Part shown: piece by piece, positions 1 to 5,710 of the stretch | How the letters are laid out: each line of letters opens with the position of its first letter | How positions within the stretch are numbered: the stretch's first letter is position 1 | Assembly (NCBI GenBank): GCA_017354095.1 | Contig: JAFMRP010000163.1 | Coordinates: 1 to 8,434, forward strand | Length of the DNA stretch: 8,434 nt | Direction of reading: 5' to 3' | Origin: Ktedonobacteraceae bacterium | GTDB lineage: Bacteria > Chloroflexota > Ktedonobacteria > Ktedonobacterales > Ktedonobacteraceae | Notes under the pieces: generated by a model | The model's database searches: none | Told to the model about the DNA's origin: nothing | What the model saw: the letters and a program-made list of their open reading frames with translations, nothing else | Translations under genes and position numbers: made by a program

Positions 1-69
1 GTATGGCTGAGCCGAGTGCATGTGTAACTTTCTATGCTGTATGCGCGTATTAAGAGGAGTTAATAAGCG

Positions 70-129
70 ATGGATGCTAAAGAACGAAGTCGCTTGCCAG
101 GATGGATACATACTATTTTCGCTACTTGA
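70..129 (+). CDS. Possible 19-residue leader or small peptide
   Basis: Short ORF of 19 codons with an ATG at 70 and a TGA at 127-129. A good Shine-Dalgarno sequence (AGAGGAG, 53-59) lies 10 bases before the ATG, and an in-frame TAA at 64-66 closes the frame upstream, so this is not the tail of a longer gene. A terminator-like hairpin begins 8 bases after the stop. The peptide is basic at first and then hydrophobic (key residues K4, R6, R8, P10, W12), and I recognise no family. It may be a leader peptide, a tiny gene with its own terminator, or chance. Its stop codon overlaps the -35 box of the next promoter. Low confidence, because 19 codons carry little coding signal. Confidence 0.2.
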   Translation: MDAKERSRLPGWIHTIFAT

Positions 130-153
130 CAAGAAAAAAAAGCCGGGTATACT
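126..153 (+). promoter_or_regulatory. Sigma70-type promoter of the stress-protein gene
   Basis: A perfect -35 hexamer TTGACA (126-131) and a -10 hexamer TATACT (148-153, five of six consensus bases) are separated by 16 bases. Transcription would start near 160, giving a leader of about 28 bases with the ribosome binding site GAGGA at 175-179 and the ATG at 188. This is the closest match to consensus in the window. The -10 box coincides with the loop and inner 3' arm of the hairpin at 138-161. Confidence 0.65.
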
Positions 154-161
154 CGGCTTTT
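138..161 (+). terminator. Terminator-like hairpin overlapping the promoter
   Basis: A 10-bp stem (AAAAGCCGGG pairing with CTCGGCTTTT, one G-T pair) closes a TATA tetraloop. It is preceded by an A-rich run from 131 and ends in four T residues followed by CT. This is the shape of an intrinsic terminator for whatever is transcribed from upstream, either the 19-codon ORF at 70-129 or a gene outside the window. The T-run is short, so efficiency may be modest. The same bases carry the -10 box of the next promoter. Confidence 0.4.
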
Positions 162-187
162 CTATTATCGTGACGAGGAAAAAGTAT

Positions 188-1039
188 ATGGCGATTGTGG
201 AACGTTCAACGATAGTAGGAGTCTTCACCGATAGTGCTCGCGCCAGAATGGCGCTTGAAGAGTTGCAGCGAGCGGGCTTTACCGCGCAACAGGTTAGCTT
301 TATTTCAGGACGTACAGGAGAGCAATCCACACTTTCTCGTCTGATCGGTCCGGTTGCCACGACCCGTGCTACGGCGGGCGTGATTGGTGGAGGGGTGGTC
401 GGTGGTATCGCTGGAGCCGTGGCAGCGCTGCTAATCCCGGGGTTTGGTCCAGCCTTATCTGGCGGTATGTTTGGGACAATGCTAGGTGGTACGGTGCTGG
501 GGGCCCTGGCAGGTGGTTTTGTCTCCACCCTGGTGAGTATGGGCATTCCTGAAGATGATGCTCGTTACTACCAGGCGGAACTGGAAAAGGGCCGTAGTAT
601 CGTGATGGTGCGAGCTGGTGAACGCACTTCAGAGGCCAATGCAATCCTGCGTCAGAGTGGTGCTTACGCCGCTAATGGCAGCCTGGCGCCTCTGCTTGAA
701 CCTGGCAGCCCGATAAAAAACGAGGGATTGCTTCCGGCGTTCAATATCCCGGCATTCAGTGCGTTTACCAAGGCAGAAAAGACCAACCAGCGAGATGAGA
801 CGCTATCCTCGGAACCCGGCGTCGCTCAGACGTCCGAGCCAGCAGCTCAGGCTGAGGCAAATCATAGCCGGCATGCGGCTCCACCTCCCGCTGAACATCC
901 CGATCCGGCTCCAACCGAAGAGCAGCCGATTGTCGCTAACGAAGAGCCATCTAATGCTCCTGATGCGAATGAAGCTGCGGCTGAGCAAGAGCCAGCCGCG
1001 ACACGTTCCCGGCCAGAAGCAGATGAGGATACTGATTAA
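188..1039 (+). CDS. General stress protein 17M-like (YflT domain) protein with glycine zipper and disordered acidic tail
   Basis: 283-residue protein. Residues 5-50 form the start of a YflT/general stress protein 17M-like fold (VGVFTDSARARMALEELQ, then AGF). Residues 61-118 are a hydrophobic glycine-zipper stretch (repeated GG, GA and GF steps) that could form one or two membrane-inserting helices. Residues 119-162 return to the soluble half (GIPEDDARYYQAELEKGRS, IVMVRA, ILRQSGAY), a pairing common in stress proteins of Chloroflexota and cyanobacteria. From about 175 to 283 the chain is low complexity, rich in Ala, Pro and Glu and strongly acidic, probably disordered. I chose ATG 188 because GAGGA (175-179) precedes it at 8 bases, a strong promoter lies at 126-153, and family similarity starts here; in-frame ATGs at 20 and 74 lie upstream of or across that promoter. 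The molecular function of the family is not established; a role in stress response at the membrane is inferred. The gene appears monocistronic. Confidence 0.75.
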   Translation: MAIVERSTIVGVFTDSARARMALEELQRAGFTAQQVSFISGRTGEQSTLSRLIGPVATTRATAGVIGGGVVGGIAGAVAALLIPGFGPALSGGMFGTMLGGTVLGALAGGFVSTLVSMGIPEDDARYYQAELEKGRSIVMVRAGERTSEANAILRQSGAYAANGSLAPLLEPGSPIKNEGLLPAFNIPAFSAFTKAEKTNQRDETLSSEPGVAQTSEPAAQAEANHSRHAAPPPAEHPDPAPTEEQPIVANEEPSNAPDANEAAAEQEPAATRSRPEADEDTD

Positions 1040-1069
1040 GAAGCCGCCGGTTAGTGACGATGTTCAGGT

Positions 1070-1099
1070 TTGACCCTGCCCACGCTCAGGCGATACAAT
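1070..1099 (+). promoter_or_regulatory. Sigma70-type promoter of the thiolase gene
   Basis: TTGACC (1070-1075) and TACAAT (1094-1099) are each one base from consensus and are separated by 18 bases. A start near 1106 would give a leader of about 55 bases before the ATG at 1162. No terminator is visible between the stress-protein stop (1039) and this promoter, so some read-through from upstream is also possible. Confidence 0.55.
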
Positions 1100-1161
1100 G
1101 AATATGATTGAGTAGTGAACTCTGGACACGATGTCGTGTTTATGCGGAGGAAATATATAAC

Positions 1162-2343
1162 ATGTCTGAGCGAAATCCTGTTATCGTCGGCGCGGCGCGG
1201 ACGCCTACGGGCAAATTTCTGGGTGGCCTTGCGAGCTTTACTGCTCCTGCACTGGGTGCTATTGTCATAAAGGAAGTTGTGCAACGTGCCGGTATCGACC
1301 CGCGGGCCATCGATGAAGTCATTATGGGAAATGTTGTCTCGGCTGGTGTTGGGCAGTCACCTGCGCGGCAGGCGGCTATTCACGCAGATCTACCTGTCGA
1401 GATCCCCGCCTTTACCATTAATAAAGTGTGTGGCTCTGGCCTGAAAGCTGTCATGTTGGCCGCGCAGGCTATTCGGGCCGCTGATGCGCAAGCCTTCGTT
1501 GCCGGTGGTATGGAAAGTATGAGCAATGCTCCTTATCTGCTGCCCAAGGCGCGCACCGGCTATCGTATGGGCGATGGCAAAATAATTGATAGCGTCGTGC
1601 ATGATGGCCTCTGGTGTGCCTTCGAGAATATCCATATGGGCAACGAAGCGGAGATTATCTCTGAAAAGTTTGGTGTGACACGCGAAGAGCAGGATCGTCT
1701 CGCGCTGCGCAGCCATCAGCGGGCCCTGGCCGCTACTAACGAGGGGCGCTTTAAAGAAGAGATTGTTCCCATCGAGATCAAACAGAAAAAAGGTGTCCAG
1801 GTTATCGACATTGACGAGCCGATTCGCGGTGATACCTCAATGGAGGCTCTGGCAAAGCTCACACCTGCTTTTCTGGAGGGTGGTACTGTCACTGCTGGTA
1901 ACGCGCCTGGTCTGAGCGATGGGGCCTCAGCGACAGTAGTTGTGGAGCAGGAGTTTGCTAGAGCACATGGGCTGGCCGTCCTGGCGCGCATTACGGGTTA
2001 TGCAGCATCAGCCATCACGCCGCGCTACATTTTCGCGGCACCTACCCTGGCCGTGCGCCGCCTGCTGGAGCGTACCGGAATGCAGTTGGGCGACTTTGAC
2101 CTGATCGAAGTGAATGAGGCTTTTGCTGCTCAAGCGCTGGCAAATGGCAAAGAGCTGGACTGGGATTGGTCGCGTGTCAATGTGAATGGAGGCGCTATCG
2201 CACTGGGACACGCTATTGGCTCAAGTGGCTCGCGCGTCCTTACGACGCTGATCTATGAGCTGCGTCGTCGTGGCGGTGGTCGTGGTCTGGCAACGCTCTG
2301 CCTGGGCGGTGGCGGCGCTGTCGCTATGTCGATCGAAGTATAA
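1162..2343 (+). CDS. Acetyl-CoA C-acetyltransferase (thiolase II)
   Basis: 393 residues, the usual length for biosynthetic or degradative thiolases. It catalyses reversible Claisen condensation of two acetyl-CoA to acetoacetyl-CoA, or thiolysis of 3-ketoacyl-CoA, in the cytoplasm. The full active site is visible: nucleophilic Cys90 in NKVCGSGLKAV, Asn318 in VNEAFAAQ, His350 in NGGAIALGHAIGSSGSR, and the acid/base Cys380 in CLGGGGAVAM. These positions are offset by only one or two residues from the classical Zoogloea enzyme (89/316/348/378). HMGNEAEIISEKFGVTREEQD (159-179) is the usual loop-domain signature. TAGNAPG (244-250) has Pro where the family commonly has Ser. The start at 1162 is supported by GGAGG at 1146-1150, and the family N-terminus (NPVIVGAARTPTGKF) begins within a few residues. 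The gene has its own promoter and terminator. It could feed acetoacetyl-CoA to polyester, ketone or isoprenoid pathways or act in beta-oxidation; the neighbours do not decide this. Confidence 0.93.
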   Translation: MSERNPVIVGAARTPTGKFLGGLASFTAPALGAIVIKEVVQRAGIDPRAIDEVIMGNVVSAGVGQSPARQAAIHADLPVEIPAFTINKVCGSGLKAVMLAAQAIRAADAQAFVAGGMESMSNAPYLLPKARTGYRMGDGKIIDSVVHDGLWCAFENIHMGNEAEIISEKFGVTREEQDRLALRSHQRALAATNEGRFKEEIVPIEIKQKKGVQVIDIDEPIRGDTSMEALAKLTPAFLEGGTVTAGNAPGLSDGASATVVVEQEFARAHGLAVLARITGYAASAITPRYIFAAPTLAVRRLLERTGMQLGDFDLIEVNEAFAAQALANGKELDWDWSRVNVNGGAIALGHAIGSSGSRVLTTLIYELRRRGGGRGLATLCLGGGGAVAMSIEV

Positions 2344-2362
2344 CAAACTTCACTTCGGGGAG

Positions 2363-2409
2363 GCCTGAAGATGCGATACCCCTGTGGGTGTGCATCTTCA
2401 GGCTTTTTT
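2363..2409 (+). terminator. Strong intrinsic terminator after the thiolase
   Basis: A perfect 12-bp stem, GCCTGAAGATGC (2363-2374) with GCATCTTCAGGC (2392-2403), is followed directly by six T residues (2404-2409). A second small stem, ACCC with GGGT (2378-2381 and 2386-2389), sits inside the loop. The hairpin begins 20 bases after the thiolase stop. It also lies just past the stop of the convergent MFS gene, but in that direction there is no T-run after the stem, so termination there would be weaker. Confidence 0.92.
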
Positions 2410-2412
2410 ATG

Positions 2413-3666
2413 CTAGCGATGAATGTTCTGCCGCCGGACGCGTTTCAATAGCCAGGTAATGGCCCAGGTCGCGACGCTTCCGCCTGCCAGCGCTTCCAGC
2501 GTCCATAGATAGGCTGTGCTGTAAGGCACATGCGATATGCCCAGGCCGAAAAGCGGGAAGAGCACGATCATTGCAGCGCTGAACATGCCAGTTTGCAGCG
2601 AGAGCACCGTCGCGCGCTGGGCTTCGGGGCAGCGCTTATTGATGTAGGTGCTGATGGCTGGATTTAGTACGGACACGGAGGCCTGGAAGAGCACCAGGTA
2701 GCCTGCCAGGCTTACAACGGGCCAGGGCGAGCTCATCATCAACAGGCCCAGTACTTCTACTATGACGAATGTGGGCAATAACCAGCGCTCGGGCAGCCGG
2801 CGCATAATAGCAGGGGCGGCGGCAGTAAAAAGAAAGCTGGTGAGCTTGCTGGCAGCCACTGCAAGGCCGATGATCTCCAGCGCGAAACCGAAGTTGTGCA
2901 GATAGAGCTGGTAATAGAAGTAAATGGTCTGCCAGCAGCTCTCCGTCAGGCCGGAGAGCAGGATCAGGCCCAGTAGAGCCGGATTGTGCCAGACGGCACG
3001 CGCGCCTGTGATGAAATGGCGCAGGGGATGCGCGTGTTCCCGCTCGCCACGCTCCACTTTCTGATCGGGAATCCAGAGCAGGGGAATGATGGCCAGTGCG
3101 CTGATGGTTCCCTGGCAGATAAAGGGCAGCAGGGCTAGCAGGTGGCCGAGATAGCCGCCCAGTGAGTTGCCGGTGATTTCGCTTACCAGGCTGATAAGAA
3201 ACATCTGGCTGTACAGTTTGCTGTAGCGCGCGGCCTGCTGCTCCGGCTCGGCATGGCCGGACAGGGTCCATAAGATTGCCTCTTCAGCGCCACCACGGAA
3301 GGCGAAGGCCAGACCGGAGAGTACAAAACTCAGGATCATCAGCGCGGGGGTTGGTACCAGGAAGAGCAGGGTGCTGATGGCATTCAGTGCGCTGTAGATG
3401 ATCAGGCTTTTGCGCCTTCCTACCAGGTCGGCGAAGATGCCGGTTGGAATCTCGGCTACAAATTTGCTGATGTGGAAGAGCATTTCCAGCAGACCGATTG
3501 CGAACGGGCTGTAGCCATGTGTCGCCAGGTAGATGATCCAGATCGCGCTCGTCAGGGTAATATTGGTTGCGGTAGTGTAGCTATAGAAGGCAAAAAGCCA
3601 TTTGCGCCAGGGCAATGTTCGTTCAGGATTGGTCGAAGGCGTTGATGTAACAATGGTATTGCTCAT
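2413..3666 (-). CDS. MFS transporter, 12-helix permease (putative drug/efflux type)
   Basis: 417 residues from ATG 3666. The hydrophobic pattern fits 12 transmembrane helices with a charged cytoplasmic loop in the middle (about 201-222, QKVERGEREHAHPLRH). The MFS motif A between helices 2 and 3 is clear at about 75-88 (PTGIFADLVGRRKS, with Asp80 and Arg84/Arg85). SGLAFAFRGGAEEAILWT (117-134) is typical of helix 4 in a bacterial MFS subfamily of putative exporters, and RATVLSLQTG (351-360) is the matching loop in the C-half. The substrate cannot be read from sequence. Start choice: ATG 3666 matches an N-terminus of about 20 soluble residues before helix 1, but its Shine-Dalgarno is poor (GGA one to four bases before the ATG). 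An in-frame TTG at 3702 would add 12 residues and has no visible ribosome site either. No good promoter lies immediately upstream; the best one on this strand is at 4072-4100, implying a leader of about 400 bases. Confidence 0.85.
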   Translation of the reverse strand: MSNTIVTSTPSTNPERTLPWRKWLFAFYSYTTATNITLTSAIWIIYLATHGYSPFAIGLLEMLFHISKFVAEIPTGIFADLVGRRKSLIIYSALNAISTLLFLVPTPALMILSFVLSGLAFAFRGGAEEAILWTLSGHAEPEQQAARYSKLYSQMFLISLVSEITGNSLGGYLGHLLALLPFICQGTISALAIIPLLWIPDQKVERGEREHAHPLRHFITGARAVWHNPALLGLILLSGLTESCWQTIYFYYQLYLHNFGFALEIIGLAVAASKLTSFLFTAAAPAIMRRLPERWLLPTFVIVEVLGLLMMSSPWPVVSLAGYLVLFQASVSVLNPAISTYINKRCPEAQRATVLSLQTGMFSAAMIVLFPLFGLGISHVPYSTAYLWTLEALAGGSVATWAITWLLKRVRRQNIHR

Positions 3667-3960
3667 GCTTCCAGGTACTTTCTTAGTGAGTGATGGGTAC
3701 AACGGTGCAGCATAGGTCAGCGAGCTGCGAAAAACGCCAGAAAAGGGTGGAGGGTACCTGGTGGTTTGCGAGGAAAAATCGGATAGATAGTAGAGAAGAG
3801 TTGGGAGGAAGTGGTACGCCGCGAAACCAACCCGCCGCTCGTCAGATGGCAGCTATGTTGTGACCAGCATAGGTGGAGCTACCTGACCGCTGTTGTGCGA
3901 TGGCAGGGTTAGGGTGTTCGTTGTGCGCCTTTTTCCGCCGCATAAGCAAACGCGCCAGGC
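3667..3960 (-). promoter_or_regulatory. Candidate structured mRNA leader of the MFS gene
   Basis: Non-coding stretch between the 34-codon ORF and the MFS start. Read on the minus strand it contains a stem-loop at 3848-3883 (GGUAGC with GCUGCC, one G-U pair, plus UAUG with CAUA), a pyrimidine-rich section (about 3768-3815), and an 8-bp inverted repeat: CCAGGTAC (3754-3761) against GTACCTGG (3671-3678). The second arm ends four bases before the MFS ATG and includes the only SD-like GGA, so pairing would hide the translation start. CAGGTA at 3880-3885, inside the upstream stem-loop, is a possible competing partner for the same arm. No known riboswitch class is recognised. The leader role is an inference from layout. 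Confidence 0.3.
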
Positions 3961-3969
3961 TTATGCGGC
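3937..3969 (-). repeat. Perfect 11-bp inverted repeat covering the small ORF's stop codon
   Basis: GCCGCATAAGC (3937-3947) and GCTTATGCGGC (3959-3969) flank an 11-base loop. On the minus strand the first arm holds the last codons and the TAA (3961-3963) of the ORF at 3961-4065. Neither strand has a proper T-run after the stem (the minus strand continues GGAAAAAGG), so it is not a standard terminator. A ribosome finishing the ORF would melt or block this hairpin. Confidence 0.6.
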
Positions 3970-4065
3970 TGTTTCATGTGAGACGTTGCGTTTGTGGTAG
4001 AGCATCATTGCCTGGCGACGGGCCGCCATAATATGCTCGATCTGGTGTATGATGGTTGTGTACAT
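3961..4065 (-). CDS. Hypothetical 34-residue small protein or leader peptide, possibly leaderless
   Basis: ATG at 4065-4063 and TAA at 3963-3961. The peptide is basic and rich in His, Met and Ala (H7, H11, H24, H30; MAARRQAMMLYHKR in the middle), probably one amphipathic helix. No family is recognised. There is no Shine-Dalgarno sequence. Instead a near-consensus extended -10 promoter (4072-4100) puts the predicted transcription start at about 4065, the A of the ATG, which suggests a leaderless message. The stop codon lies inside a perfect hairpin, and the next gene on this strand, 295 bases on, is the MFS permease. It may be a regulatory leader peptide for the permease or an independent small protein. 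It could also be chance, as 34 codons are few, but promoter, start and hairpin fit together well. Confidence 0.4.
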   Translation of the reverse strand: MYTTIIHQIEHIMAARRQAMMLYHKRNVSHETAA

Positions 4066-4071
4066 GAGGCA

Positions 4072-4100
4072 ATCATAGCACAGCTATGGAGATGCGTCAA
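4072..4100 (-). promoter_or_regulatory. Sigma70-type promoter with extended -10, minus strand
   Basis: Read on the minus strand: TTGACG (4100-4095), 17 bases, then TATGAT (4077-4072). TG one base before the -10 gives an extended -10. Each hexamer is one base from consensus and the spacer is optimal. It points toward the 34-codon ORF and, beyond it, the MFS permease. The predicted start is 4065 or within a base or two of it. Confidence 0.65.
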
Positions 4101-4172
4101 TCGGCTGTGAACATGGAGGGCTTTATGAAGGTGGGCGAGAGGTAGCCATTGTTGCCAAAAACCCGTGCAAAA

Positions 4173-4253
4173 AAGCTTCACAAAGCTTCACACGGCTTCT
4201 CAGGCCGATTCAAAGCTTCACACAAGCTTCACAGAGGGTTCACAAGCTTCACA
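4173..4253. repeat. Decamer direct-repeat array (AAGCTTCACA)
   Basis: Five exact copies of AAGCTTCACA start at 4173, 4183, 4213, 4224 and 4244. Degenerate copies fill the gaps at 4193 (CGGCTTCTCA) and 4235 (AGGGTTCACA), and one unit near 4203 is replaced by GGCCGATTCA. Spacing between neighbouring exact copies is 10, 30, 11 and 20 bases, close to whole helical turns, so the units would lie on one face of the DNA. No gene overlaps it. It could be a multi-site binding array, an iteron-like element, or an expanded simple repeat. No replication gene or AT-rich unwinding region is next to it, so an origin is not supported. Confidence 0.8.
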
Positions 4254-4280
4254 GTGGCCACGAGAGTGGGCCGAGGTAGA

Positions 4281-4300
4281 GGGAAACATATGAATTTCCC
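4281..4300. repeat. Small inverted repeat
   Basis: GGGAAA (4281-4286) and TTTCCC (4295-4300) around an 8-base loop containing CATATG. It lies between the decamer array and the nested dyad. No T-run follows on the plus strand, so it is not a terminator. It may be an operator or chance. Confidence 0.3.
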
Positions 4301-4336
4301 AAAACTCGTACCAAAATGCTACACCGGCCTGGTATT

Positions 4337-4452
4337 CCGAGCCCCAACTCCGGTCCTCTTGTCCAGACGGCCAACGCCGCTGCGCGTCTAGCTTCGCTCA
4401 GGCCGTCTGCAAGGAAGTCCGCGCGTCTACTGCTGCGCAGTCAGGGGCTCGG
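4337..4452. repeat. Nested dyad-symmetric element of about 116 bp
   Basis: An outer 9-bp perfect inverted repeat, CCGAGCCCC (4337-4345) and GGGGCTCGG (4444-4452), encloses an inner 9-bp perfect repeat, CAGACGGCC (4364-4372) and GGCCGTCTG (4401-4409). The inner stem extends through CTTG (4358-4361) with CAAG (4410-4413) across a two-base bulge. A small extra hairpin (ACTG/CAGT around 4428-4440) lies on the right side. GCGCGTCTA occurs twice (4382-4390, 4421-4429), and AAGGAAGT occurs inside (4411-4418) and again just past the element (4454-4461). No coding frame here looks real. Two independent nested 9-bp repeats suggest a structured RNA or a palindromic dispersed element such as a REP or MITE relic. 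Confidence 0.6.
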
Positions 4453-4461
4453 TAAGGAAGT

Positions 4462-4570
4462 ATGCGACACAGCCGCTCCCCAGGCCGATTCAAATGCTAC
4501 ACAATGCGACACATGCGACACAGCCGCTCCCCAGGCTGGATTATAGCTTCACAGACGCTCTGAGGCCGAT
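4462..4570. repeat. Compound direct repeats with a 24-bp exact duplication
   Basis: A 24-base sequence starting ATGCGACACA and ending CCCCAGGC occurs exactly at 4462-4485 and 4513-4536. Between them are ATGCTACACA (4494-4503) and ATGCGACACA (4504-4513). The wider pattern is a nine-base unit (AGCTTCACA or TGCGACACA), 9-10 bases, then AGGCCGAT or a variant. It occurs at 4184-4209, 4463-4489, 4514-4541 (AGGCTGGAT) and 4545-4570, with the first copy inside the decamer array. CAGGCCGATTCAAA is identical at 4201-4214 and 4481-4494. The element ends 49 bases before the phosphotransferase start. Function unknown. Confidence 0.75.
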
Positions 4571-4619
4571 GGAAGGCGGTTGGAGGGATTTTTGCAAAGG
4601 GGATAGCAGGTTAAGATTT

Positions 4620-5672
4620 ATGGATATAAATATAATGATTGAAGAGGCGAACCTGGCGCGGCTCTGGCAAGTCTGGCCGATTGCCGGGCCGTGGCGTCTC
4701 TCGCCTCTGGCCGGTGGTACGAATAACCTGGTATGGCGCGCGGAGACTGTGGGTGGGGAGTGTTATGTCCTGCGCCTGTTTCCCGATCGTGCCCGACTTC
4801 CACGCCTGCGCTATGAAGCGGCTCTGCTTGAAGCTTTGTCGAACGCAAATCTGCCGTTTCGCTTACCGCTCCCTATCAGGACGCGCAGTGGTGAGAGTAT
4901 TGCTGTGCTTGAGCAAGAGATGCTGGCATGTGCAATCCTGTCGCCTTTTCTGCCAGGAGAGTGTCCTGATCGTAATGATCTGGCACTCGTCTCTCCGACC
5001 GCTGAAGCTCTGGCAGTGCTCGACAATGCGCTCGCGGCGCTACCTGATATAGTGGTCCCCGGTGGGTTTGAGCCTCTATTCTCATATGGAGATCTCGTGA
5101 GTGGATACATGCCTGTTCCAGATTCCCTCGCGGCGGTGGAGCGCCTGCCAATAGCACGCGACAAAGCCCGGCAGATGCAGAATATTCTCGCCTCGATACT
5201 GGAAGCGATGCCGAATCTGTATACACGCCTGCCTCAGCAACTGTTGCACCTGGATTACTGTCCACCCAATCTTTTTGTGGAGGATCGACAAGTAACAGCG
5301 ATCTTTGACTTTGAGTTTGCAGGTATTGACCTGCGGGTGATGGAACTGTGCGTGGCGCTCTCATGGTGGCCAGTACATTTGATGGGTACAGGCAAAGAAT
5401 GGGAAGTGATAGATGCATTTGCGGAAGCCTATGTAGATGGCTTCCCATTGAGCATAGAAGAATTGCGTGCCATCCCCGAGGTATTGCGGTTGCGAGATGC
5501 TGGCTCGCTGATACATCGCATGGGCCGCTATTTTGCCGGACTGGAGACAGACGCCAGGATACAGGAGCGAGTGGAGCATTCGCTGTGGAGAGAAGCATGG
5601 CTGAACTCCCACCGCGAGATGCTACTGCAGCATGCTATGGCCTGGAGCGGGCCGGCCCCGGCTGGACGATAG
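4620..5672 (+). CDS. Phosphotransferase enzyme family protein (APH/homoserine kinase type II fold)
   Basis: 350 residues with a protein-kinase-like fold that transfers phosphate from ATP to a small molecule. Visible motifs: a glycine-rich nucleotide loop LAGGTNNLVWRAE (30-42), the beta-3 strand CYVLRLF (48-54) with Arg in place of the common Lys, the catalytic loop LLHLDYCPPNLFV (208-220) with His210, catalytic Asp212 and Asn217, and the metal-binding AIFDFEFAG (227-235) with Asp230 in the DFE motif. The pattern is that of the APH family, near homoserine kinase II and CotS-like members; the substrate (aminoglycoside, homoserine, choline, sugar or other) cannot be told. I chose ATG 4620 because AGG at 4608-4610 lies about 9 bases before it and the longer frame from 4494 runs through repeats. 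ATG 4635 is an alternative. No promoter was found with confidence. The gene is convergent with the oxidoreductase across 38 bases without a visible terminator. Confidence 0.8.
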   Translation: MDINIMIEEANLARLWQVWPIAGPWRLSPLAGGTNNLVWRAETVGGECYVLRLFPDRARLPRLRYEAALLEALSNANLPFRLPLPIRTRSGESIAVLEQEMLACAILSPFLPGECPDRNDLALVSPTAEALAVLDNALAALPDIVVPGGFEPLFSYGDLVSGYMPVPDSLAAVERLPIARDKARQMQNILASILEAMPNLYTRLPQQLLHLDYCPPNLFVEDRQVTAIFDFEFAGIDLRVMELCVALSWWPVHLMGTGKEWEVIDAFAEAYVDGFPLSIEELRAIPEVLRLRDAGSLIHRMGRYFAGLETDARIQERVEHSLWREAWLNSHREMLLQHAMAWSGPAPAGR

Positions 5673-5710
5673 ATATTCGCCGTGGCTGTATAGTGCGCTG
5701 CGTTAGGAGG

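Noticed and set aside
20..187. Upstream extension of the stress-protein frame to ATG 20 or 74
   Set aside because: It would translate through the best promoter and the hairpin in the window; family similarity and a well-spaced GAGGA support ATG 188.
3937..3969. Intrinsic terminator
   Set aside because: The stem is perfect, but neither strand has a run of T residues after it.
4173..4253. Replication origin with iterons or DnaA boxes
   Set aside because: The decamer is not a DnaA box, and there is no neighbouring rep or dnaA gene and no AT-rich unwinding region.
4149..4546. Two plus-strand frames of 76-80 codons across the repeats
   Set aside because: No ribosome binding sites, and the peptides are simple translations of the direct repeats (for example repeated CDTAAPQA), with no family resemblance.
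4173..4570. CRISPR array
   Set aside because: Units are about 10 bases with no unique spacers of 30-40 bases, and there are no cas genes.
4494..4619. N-terminal extension of the phosphotransferase frame
   Set aside because: The added residues come from the repeat region and do not resemble the family; ATG 4620 has a plausible ribosome site.
4876..5598. Long minus-strand frame (240 codons) opposite the phosphotransferase
   Set aside because: It lies opposite a gene with clear catalytic motifs, and its peptide shows no family pattern.
5673..5710. Shared terminator between the convergent phosphotransferase and oxidoreductase genes
   Set aside because: No stem with a T-run could be found in the 38 bases between the stop codons.
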